A DNA stretch of 44,597 nt from Conidiobolus incongruus B7586 (Eukaryota > Entomophthoromycota > Entomophthoromycetes > Entomophthorales > Conidiobolaceae): positions 1 through 44,597 of the forward strand of contig JNEM01009059.1 of the NCBI GenBank assembly GCA_000697335.1. The letters run 5' to 3'. Below, piece after piece: positions 35,922 to 44,597 of this stretch. The position numbers and the translations under genes are program-made. Under the pieces are notes generated by a model that searched no databases, was not told where the DNA came from, and saw only the letters and a list, made by a program, of their open reading frames with translations. Every line of letters starts with the position of its first letter. Position 1 is the stretch's first letter.

Positions 35922-36095
35922 TTATTGGATCAAATTTTCTCTATTCGAATCAGAACTGGGTTTAGAAAAAAAGCAAAATTTGATTATACAAGCAATGAAT
36001 ACTATGACGGCAGTGATCGAAATGCCGATTGTAATGGCATCTGTATTTGTTGAAACTGTAGCACTCGAATGTACGAATCTCTTATCTAAGTGCAT
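35922..36095 (-). CDS. small single-span membrane protein, 57 residues (candidate)
   Basis: An open frame from an ATG at 36095 to a TAA at 35922. Layout: a Ser/Thr-rich N-terminal part (HSSATVSTNTDA), one hydrophobic span at residues 21-43 (from ITIGISITAVIVF on), then a short polar tail (KPSSDSNRENLIQ). The codons are clearly more varied than in chance frames nearby. It could stand alone, or be the last exon of a larger cell-surface protein: CACTTAG just inside the frame could serve as an acceptor. A short ATG-led segment at about 36334-36383 (minus) may be an upstream exon, but no clean chain was found. Function unknown. Confidence 0.4.
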   Translation of the reverse strand: MHLDKRFVHSSATVSTNTDAITIGISITAVIVFIACIIKFCFFSKPSSDSNRENLIQ

Positions 36096-38221
36096 TTTGA
36101 CTCTTCATTGAAATAATAAATTTTACACTTTAATCATCTCGTATCCTTTTATACTTCGACTCAAAAATTCTAAATATAAATTTTAATTAAGCCAAAATTG
36201 TTAAATTGGTAAATCATTTCAACTCTTATCATATTTTATAGTATATATTCATCATTGGTTTAATTTTGATAGGTGTTTATTATTAAATGGGAATTTTAAA
36301 TTTCGGACTGACAAAGTGGAGCAATATTTAATCATATGCTGTGTGGTGAAAGAAAATTCTTCCTACCATTTCGGCCATTATAATATATCAATTCTCTTAG
36401 TGTAACCTATTAGAATGATATATATATATATATATATATATTAAAAGCTTTTTCAATAGTGCTATATTATGTTTAGAAAGGATATATTTATTGATTTTAT
36501 AAAAAGAATATAGTAAAAATAATTCTTCCATAAACTAGTTTACATATGAAAATTCTTAATACAGTCCGAACTTCAAATAATTAGCCTGCATTTTTACAAT
36601 TCATTTACCTTATTAATCATCCAAGGTACATATTCTCATTAATATTTTCAATGTGAATATTAGATGATCATTTAGCAGGTTAACTAGGGATAAATTGCTA
36701 AATCAAAAATGATACTTTCAGATTAATTAATATTATATCATTGATTTGAGATCAGATCTTTATAATTATAACGATTTAAGTTTTGATAAAAGCAGATCCA
36801 AAATTATTATCACACTTAATTATTAGAAACTTCATATACAGTTATATATAAATGACCGATTTCTGAAATTCGATTATATTAATTCACAAAATAGATAGTT
36901 TTTGTTAAATTTATTTTATCAAATACATTTTAAATTATGATTTATTCAATTATTAATATTTATATTCATTTGTTATAATTAAATCGATAAAATAAAAATT
37001 ATTTTAGTGTGTTTTTATGTTCTAATTATTGCTTAGTTAAAATCATATTATAATACCTTACTTTGATTTAAGCTTATATCCAATTAAAATTTTGATTCTA
37101 TATTCTTTAAGGACGCACTATTTCAATTATTATATCATTTTAATAAATAACTGTTTATAAATTATAAATCATTGACAATAAAGTTAGAAATAAGGATAAG
37201 TGATTTATTTGTGATTGCATTACACATCATAACCTTTCCAATATTGTATAGACTGAAAAAAATTTTGGGTAATAATTTCTATTTATTCACATTAAATGTC
37301 TCACATTTTGGCATATATTAACTAATTTTATGAATATTAAAAATTTGATTATACAAGATATATTTTATAAATGTGTCAATATTCATAAAATAATATGTAT
37401 GCGGATAATCGAAAATGAATTTTTCAAAAATTGCTTCAAATGATAAAAACAGCGATATTATTCTTTTATTGACAGAATTTTAATCACAAATCAAAAATCT
37501 TATATGACTAATTAGAATTCAACTATTATGATACCTTTGAGTTATGAGCAGTTTTAACTTTTAATTTTTAAAATGAATATTTTAGTGAATTCAAATTATA
37601 TATTTTCATATATAATAATACTTGGATATGAGTATTCATAATTCTAAGGTTTATATAAATTGGATACCTATTTCTTCAAATTGTATACTTATATTATTTC
37701 CAATGAAATGCTGTTTGTATCAAAAATTCTCTTGAAATATAAATTTGTATTCTATACAAATGTATATAGTAATATTGATGGTAATCAAATTAATCATATA
37801 TTTATTAATAACGAAATAAAATATCAACTGTAAAAATATAAATACGCGAGCTATGTTGAATTTTATAATATTGATGGTAAATCTGGGTAAATTAACAACT
37901 CAACAATTCTGATATATTCTGAAAAAGCAAGGAAAATAATATTGAGAAATTCATATTCGATACTAATGTTACATAAATAAAATATCTTACAGGTAAGCGA
38001 ATATTTTATTGGTGAAATTAATAGGATAATTTTGACGAACACTGGAGTAGATATGAGATTTTATAGTGGTGATTATATTTCAAAGAATATCAACAGGTTT
38101 GCGTATATGAAAAATTTTGACACAAAATTGGATAGCGAATTAATACTAGTATAAGAAATTATTTTAAACTGCTTTCATAAACTAAACGAACACTACTATC
38201 TATGAAAAGAGAATTGAATAT
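36096..38221. other. AT-rich intergenic DNA, no gene seen
   Basis: It contains a TA run at 36418-36441. A small G+C-richer patch near 36300-36385 is discussed with the small membrane-protein candidate. I see nothing else. Confidence 0.45.
36418..36441. repeat. (AT)n microsatellite
   Basis: An uninterrupted alternating AT run of about 24 nt. Confidence 0.95.
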
Positions 38222-38293
38222 GGCTTCATGGTCTAGTGGTATGATTCCCGCTTTGGGTGCGGGAGGTCACGGGTTCAATTCCCGTTGGAGCCC
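38222..38293 (+). tRNA. tRNA-Pro (UGG)
   Basis: A 72-nt cloverleaf without intron. Acceptor stem GGCTTCA/TGGAGCC with one wobble, anticodon stem CCCGC/GCGGG, loop TTTGGGT with TGG at 38254-38256, and T arm ACGGG-TTCAATT-CCCGT. The discriminator is C. A box (TGGTCTAGTGG) and B box (GGTTCAATTCC) are strong. A T6 run follows at about 38306. Confidence 0.95.
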
Positions 38294-38303
38294 ATAAAGT
38301 TTT

Positions 38304-38311
38304 GTCTTTTT
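38304..38311 (+). terminator. Pol III T-run terminator of tRNA-Pro
   Basis: The run cttttttg lies about a dozen nt after the mature tRNA end. Confidence 0.6.
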
Positions 38312-38399
38312 TGATTACTCTATTCTCCATATTTCATATCTTCAAATTATTTTTTCAATCCAAATAACAATAATAAACAATCTTTTTCGAATAAAAATC

Positions 38400-39720
38400 A
38401 TATATACACATATAATAACTTTTATTTTGGGATAAATATTGTCTATTTAATCTGAAGCAACAAAATAATATTTGGAAGGTACGAGTATTGACAACTGTAA
38501 ATGTGGGAGGAAATAGACTTTTAGAGTTTAAACAGGTAATCTCTAGTGGTAAACAATTGATTACCACAAAATTAAGGGAAATTAAGGGGGTTCACCAAAT
38601 TAGGTGAAATAGCTTACTGCAAATTGGATTCTTCGAATAAAGTAAATATCTCACACTTCTCACTACTCAATACTTTTGTGAGTGTTATTAGAAAAATTTA
38701 AAGATTGGATACTTTTCAAAATGAAGATAGAAAGATGTGTTTATTAATTTGCTTGTGGTAATCTAGTATTAGTTTCAATTGTTAATGTTCGTGAATGTAA
38801 ATGCCTTACAGGCAGAAAATGATGAGTTCAACCAGTTCATGAAATGAGGTACATCCAATGTGACTTCTTACATCAGTGTCATAATCAGAGTTCTTAAGTG
38901 ATGGACAAAATTATTTCCCATCAGTATTAAAATGCATCATTCACTTCTTCCACGAAAGCAGTCACTGTCAAGCACTGGTCAATAATACTTTGACTTAAAT
39001 ATTCTATATAATCTGTCCATCTTATTCACTGAGAGAAATTTCAAAGACTTATTCAAATATCTGTCCCTTAATTTGTGAGCAATCTCCTACTTTATTCTGA
39101 TACTTATTTTTAACAATTGAGTTAATTTTATCGAACCACCAGAATTATCATTATTTTTTACAATGACATCAGTCATATAGTAATTAATATACTTCATAGA
39201 ATTGAGTTTGCCTGGTTAATTTATAATTTTCCTTATAAAAAATATTTATCATTGTTGTTTTGACTGAGGTTTAATATTAATAGAATTTGAGTATCCTTTA
39301 CAATCGTTACTGATTTTTGGTTTGACAACGTGGTTTTGATGTATTTAAAGATGGAATGCCTGAAATAAAAATATCATAAGAAAACGAACGGATAGTTTCA
39401 TGCTCAACATTGAATACTTGAACAATAACGTTTTTTTCAAACACAATATATGTGGATTATTATTAATTTTACAATCATTGATTCGAGAGTCCAGTTTCTT
39501 TAAAATTTTATCCAACCCAAATCATAAAGGTTATTACAGCTATATAACAAACTGATAATAATGGAATACTAACTTTTATTGACACTTAATAAATGTAATC
39601 TTTATTGTCAAAAGTGTCTGTCATTAATATGGGCATCGAGGTAAACAGGCTGAAAAGTGATATTTTTATACAGCATTTGAATTTTTCATTTAATGATTTT
39701 CTTGGGTTTTTGGTCATTTT
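38400..39720. other. decayed or intron-split coding-like region, orientation unresolved
   Basis: About 1.3 kb with higher G+C than its flanks and many 30-60-codon open segments on both strands. On the plus strand a 62-codon segment covers about 38420-38610 (with NNIWKVRVLTTVNVGGNRLL). On the minus strand there is an ATG-led segment at 39717-39589 (MTKNPRKSLNEKF), one with VFNVEHETIRSFSYDIFISG near 39420-39340, and a pair at 39017-38815 that a 52-nt GT-AG intron would join in phase (TAFVEE to NSDYDTDV). Another minus-strand donor, GTAAGG, lies near 38808. No family is recognised. It could be a gene with several short introns or a pseudogene with multiple lesions. Confidence 0.35.
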
Positions 39721-41434
39721 TGAAAAATCATAAATTTATTTTAATTTGTATTGTCCTGCGCCTATATATTATCTTACAATCTATGTCATAAATTGGCATT
39801 CGCTTAAATGATGATTTTACAAAATTTATTATTTGTCAAGTCAACTGCAATTTATAAATATCAAGATATTGATAATTTAATTAATCATAACTCCTATTGA
39901 TATCTCATATTATAATTTGTCCTAAACTTGAATTAATAAAATATTGTTAATATTCAACTTAAATTTCAAATTATTAAAGGAGAGCACTTATCATGAATCA
40001 ACTTTGCTTCATTAGTTCAAGATGATTGCATATTAACATTTATGTATAATTGAGAAATTTTAGATTCAAGTGAAATTGAGTACAAGTTCTAATTATGTAT
40101 TTTCAGAATTTAATTATATATAAAAGGTAAACTAAACATTCGGTTTGTAATTGTGAACTTCTTTAACTAATATATATAGAGATATATAATTTTTATGAAT
40201 AATTATTTTTGCTTTGATTTTATATCAAATATTTAATTTTCATATAATATTAACATTTCCAAGAGATTCAAAAAAAACCAATTTGAATTTTATATAATAA
40301 TACAAGACATTTGAGATATTATGAAAGATATTTAGAAATACAAATATAACAATTATTTGTAATTGAATTTTGAAATAAAATTTCATAATAAAGTTATCAA
40401 GAAATATTTTTTTATAATTTTAATCTACTAAATAACTTAGAATGATTAAACAAGGTAAACTTGTAGTGTGAGTAGACAATTTAGTGTTTTTACTTTTTTC
40501 ACTTGATGGTCCGTGATTATTGGTATCATGACAGATACGACGAGTAAAAGTTTGCTTATAATTGATTAATTGTAAGATTTAATTGAACATTATTTACCAA
40601 AACAATTTCACACCAATATTTGAGACTACAAATAATACCATTTATATTTACATACATTATTGATTCCTAAATCATTTATAATTGCCGTAAATAGCTTGAT
40701 AGTTAACAAGCTTTAATCAAATCTTTGACTGTGAATATATACCTTGAAATTGGAAATTTAAAAATTTGTATAAAAGGTATAATATTCATATTTTAATTTA
40801 TGATTCATTTTTGCTTCAATTTATTGATTTTATATACATTTATAAGTCTTATTGACATCTAACACTCAATATCCTTGGATATGATCATTTTATTTTCATT
40901 GAAATCAAGACTTTTATTCTAATTATAATATATATAAATCAGTTAAATTGAATATATTGATATATACTTTTTATTTAGACTATTGTTATTCCTTCCATTA
41001 GGTTTTGTTTCAGAATCTTTTTAGTAAATCACCCTAATATTTCAACTAGATATATAAATTTTTCAGTATTATTATATATTGTAATGAGAACATAATTGTG
41101 ATTATTTTTGTCAAAAATTTTTATAATTAAATAATTCAAAATTATGGTTATTATCATAATTGATTGTATTTCAACTCTATATATATAAATTTGAAAAGCT
41201 TTGTTTCAAATTATTTGAATAAAGAAAATCTGAAAAAAATATAATGATTACCTAAGTCAAAAATTCGTAATGAGTTATCCAGCTTATATGAAGTAACTGC
41301 ACAGAGCATCTATCATCTTTTATTTTTAAACTAAGCTATAAAGGAAATCTATAATAAATATATATATGAGTGATTATGAAAATGATATGACTGATATTTT
41401 AACATGTGATATATTTCAAAAACACCCGTTCGTC
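39721..41434. other. AT-rich intergenic DNA, nothing visible
   Basis: No feature could be supported. Confidence 0.5.
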
Positions 41435-41755
41435 TTGATTCGATAGCTAAGTCTATATTACCTCCCATTTATAGCGGATTTGTTGGTCCATAATCAAATG
41501 ATGTGCTTTAGTCGCTTTTATTAGGATTTATCCAAATCCTATGTCACTCACTGAACGAATCATTTAAACCCAGAAATGACAAGGATAGAGAAAGAAATTT
41601 TTTCTGGATATTCTACTACAATATCTCTATAGTAAGTAAGCTTTAAAACATACATTCCCAATATGTTAAAGAGCAGGATCAAGAAATAATTTACTAAATC
41701 TTGTTATAAGTACTTTTCTAACAATGACCTTTATCTACAAAACTTATTTTAAAAC
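41435..41755 (+). repeat. dispersed repeat, copy 2 (unclassified)
   Basis: Partner of 19365-19690 in the same orientation. This copy has more C and looks less mutated. Inside it, TGTTGG at 41471 and CTAACA at 41720 would suit the inverted ends of an LTR of about 255 bp, but the homology to the partner continues beyond both words. No direct duplication flanks them, so an LTR identity is not established. Confidence 0.65.
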
Positions 41756-43559
41756 ATATCATATAGCCAAATTATCTTAATATTTTGTTATCTATTTATT
41801 ATTTTTGAATTGAAATATATATCTATATGAACTATGATATTGAATCCTATAATTAAATAACTGATTCTGATATATAATATATAATTTTTGATGAATATTA
41901 TTATTAAACACTTGATTGTTTATTATAATATATTTTAATTAAATTAAAAATTCGTTTATAAATATGTAACAATTTTCTTAAAATCAATTTAATAATGAAT
42001 TGATAAATAAATGTGAAAATCTTTATTTAATATAAATATTTCATTATTTTATAATTATATAATTATATTACTATCTTGTTTATTACATACTACTTGTTAA
42101 TTATATTATTATATTAATTATAAATTTAAATAAAATAATTAAACATTATAACCAGGTTGTTAGATTTAAAAAATATTTTTAATTAATCCTATTTAAAAAG
42201 AAAAGAATATAGATACTTTTTATCTATAATATTATTATAATGATATGGAAATTTAAATGATAATTATACCCAAGATATTATATATGAATAATATAATCTT
42301 TAAATAATCTGATTCCTTATATGATTTATATTTATATTATGAAAATTAACTTTTAACCAATATTTTTAAATTGAATAATTTAGTTAATATTCTAATTCAT
42401 ATTTTTTTATTATATAAAAAAACTAAAATCTAAAAATATAGGTTATATATTTATTTTTTTTCAAATTATAATGATTTAGGAAAATTATAATATAGGTATA
42501 GCAGAAAAAATATATAGTGGAGAGAAGATCTTTAATGATTGATTAAATTTAGTTATTTAATAATAATTTTATTAAAGATCTAATATGATAATTATATATA
42601 AATAATAATGATAATAATAAAATTTTGATACAAATAATCTCACTAATAATGAAATAATAATAATTAATAATAACTATAGAATATAACTAGAATTTAGGGA
42701 AAAAAGGATAAACTTTGGTTTTTAATTCAATAATTGGTATTAATACAAAGTGCTGATATATATTGGATTTCTGTATTAGTTATAATATAAAATTCATTAT
42801 TGATTAAGTAATAAAATAAATAATAAAAAATATATGAAATTGGTGATCTAATTTTTACCAAAAGTATTCAATTGCTATGAAAATAATGATTTTAAATATT
42901 TAATTATATATAAAGAGTAATATGAGAAATAATAAATCATGGTATATAAAATACAATCTAGACTAACATAAAATACTATTATTCATATATATAAAAAATA
43001 TAACTTTTCACAATTATTCCCTAAAATATGCATCCTTTTTAATTAATTAATAAGATCTCTTTAAATTAAAATTATCTTATTTAACTTACTTATATAGTTC
43101 TAATATTCAAATAATAATTTATTTCATGATAAATATTATAATAAATGATTTTAACTTTAACTATTATTTAAATTATCTTATATCATATATATTTAATTAT
43201 AATATATAAGTATAGTAACAATTAAACTAAAATAATATAGAGGAAGACTTAATATAAAATTAATATGGCATAAAATATGGCAGGGTAATATAAAATATAG
43301 TTTGAAAATATTATCAAAGTTTAATTAAGCTTTAAACTGGGATAAGTCATTAATATATTAAGACTTATATTAGGCAATATTAATATATTATGATATTAAT
43401 AAAATATAGTTTCAACCTTAAAAGTAATATAAAAGATAAAAATAATAAGAATTACAAAAAGAAAGAAAAACTTAATTTATTAAATATTTTAATATTATTT
43501 ATATAATTAATTTGATTATATAAACTATAGTTAATTAAATTATATAAAAATTTATAAAA
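41756..43559. other. extremely AT-rich DNA, nothing resolved
   Basis: Probably degraded repeat sequence adjoining the retroelement fossil. No ends, repeats or frames could be defined. Confidence 0.4.
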
Positions 43560-44597
43560 GTTTAAAGAATTAATTCTTTTATATTTTTTTAATAAGTTTT
43601 TTAATAAAAACATACTCTTTAGATTTTTAAAGATAAATATAATAAGTTAAAATATTCTTAAGATTATCTAAAGATTCTTATATAGCTTTTTAAATAAAAT
43701 AACTTATTTATTTTATATCAAAATAAACCTTATTCCTAATAAATTTAAATATAATTATATAATCAATATAGTATTTTTTCTTTATTATAATTAATAATTA
43801 AATATTGTTTTAAAGGTTTTAATAAATTAAGAAATATATTAAAATCTTTAAAGTTTGATTTTAGATATATGAAAAGTAAAGTTAATCCTTAAAATTAAAA
43901 ATAATTCTAAAATAATATTTTTAAAATTTAAACTAATAGATTATACTTTATTAGGATTATAATAAAATAGTAAGTATTTTAGATTTAAGTTAAATTTAAG
44001 TAAAATAAGTTTAAAAGTAGATTATTTTAAATATATAAACATATTAGTTTTATATTTAAAAAAATTTTTAAATAGTTTTAAGTATTGTTATTTTATAATT
44101 TTTTAATTTTATTTCAAGTCAAACTTAATAAAGAAATTAATATATTTTTATTAAATGAGAATTTAATAACATTTCAAGATAAGTTTATTTAAAGTTTTAA
44201 AATAATTGTTAAGTTAAAATATTAGTTATAATTAAAGAAATAAAAGTTAAAACTTATTGATTTATTAATAAAAATATTGAATAAATATTAAAGTTAATGG
44301 ATATAAGTATCTTAATTTAAGCGATTAGTATCAAAATAAGTTTTAATTACTTGCTTTATGATTTTAATAATTTTTTCAATAAGTTTATTAGATTAGTAAT
44401 AATTAATAATAAATATAGCTAAGTTAATCTTAAAGGAAAAAGATAATAACTTTTAAAATTAAGAGTTGAATTATATATTTCTATTAGATATAATAGTTTA
44501 AAAAATTTTAAAATAAATAAAAATATTAAAAAATAATAATTATGTAATATCTTTAACTATAGAAGTTTTGAAACAAAGAATAAAATAAATATATTTA
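43560..44597 (-). mobile_element. broken Ty3/gypsy (chromodomain type) fossil, cut by window edge
   Basis: On the minus strand the order of remnants is: the end of an integrase core (about 44300-44400), a post-integrase stretch with FHISKIK (about 43850-43890), and a chromodomain-like block with YFDIK and ESLDNLKN (about 43650-43760). This is the order of a chromovirus pol C-terminus. The element is old, heavily AT-mutated and clearly broken in many places. No LTR could be delimited inside the window, and the 5' part lies beyond it. Confidence 0.6.

Noticed and set aside
38355-38567. 70-codon minus-strand frame
   Set aside because: It overlaps a plus-strand segment of more typical protein composition, so it is probably antisense. 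Neither is certain.
41471-41725. Solo LTR with TGTTGG...CTAACA ends
   Set aside because: The similarity to the other repeat copy runs past both ends and no target duplication is present.
1-44597. CRISPR arrays, operons or prokaryotic signals
   Set aside because: No spaced direct repeats, ribosome binding sites or gene overlaps were seen. Introns and tRNA features are eukaryotic.

Overview
The window looks like nuclear DNA of a very AT-rich fungus, by eye roughly one fifth G+C. The clues are short spliceosomal introns (46-69 nt in most of the models) with GT-AG or GC-AG ends, standard-code genes ending in TAA or TAG, two eukaryotic tRNA genes (Phe-GAA and Pro-UGG), and a YEATS-domain chromatin reader. 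The combination of an extremely AT-rich genome, expanded secreted peptidases and multi-membrane-span gene remnants resembles Entomophthoromycotina such as Conidiobolus. That placement is an inference and was not tested.

Layout. Five copies of one secreted zinc exopeptidase family (M28, plasma glutamate carboxypeptidase/CPQ-like) dominate the window. Copy 1 (+, 9126-10685) has a GC-AG intron and one frameshift. Copy 2 (-, ending at 15642) is intact. Copy 3 (+, 20635-22106) is a recent pseudogene. A strongly eroded relic lies at about 24396-24803 (+). Copy 4 (+, 30971-32452) is intact. Between copies 1 and 2 sit a five-exon YEATS gene (-, 10874-11992), tail to tail with copy 1, and tRNA-Phe. 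tRNA-Pro lies at 38222.

The rest is mostly repeat and decayed sequence. There are four copies of one mariner family (1-620, 23050-24280, 25240-28090, 33077-34710). One carries a nested 1.57-kb Tc1-type transposon with long terminal inverted repeats. Another is interrupted by an unidentified G+C-richer insert of about 390 bp. A dispersed repeat of about 320 bp is present twice, and a broken chromodomain Ty3/gypsy fossil runs off the right edge. The transposon fossils are heavily C-to-T/G-to-A mutated, far more than the peptidase genes, which suggests a repeat-directed mutation process.

Weaker gene candidates are a multi-exon membrane protein (-, 6454-7262), 3' exons of an unknown protein (-, 3974-4434), a 57-residue single-span protein (-, 35922-36095), and two stretches of relatively G+C-rich DNA (770-1335 and 38400-39720) that look like decayed or intron-split coding sequence.

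How the genes work together: the peptidase copies are a local birth-and-death array of secreted enzymes, and the intact ones share a TATA box 45-54 nt before the start codon. No operon-like or defence-type system is visible. The most unusual point is the coexistence of a peptidase gene relic and an inverted pair of mariner elements immediately flanking it.
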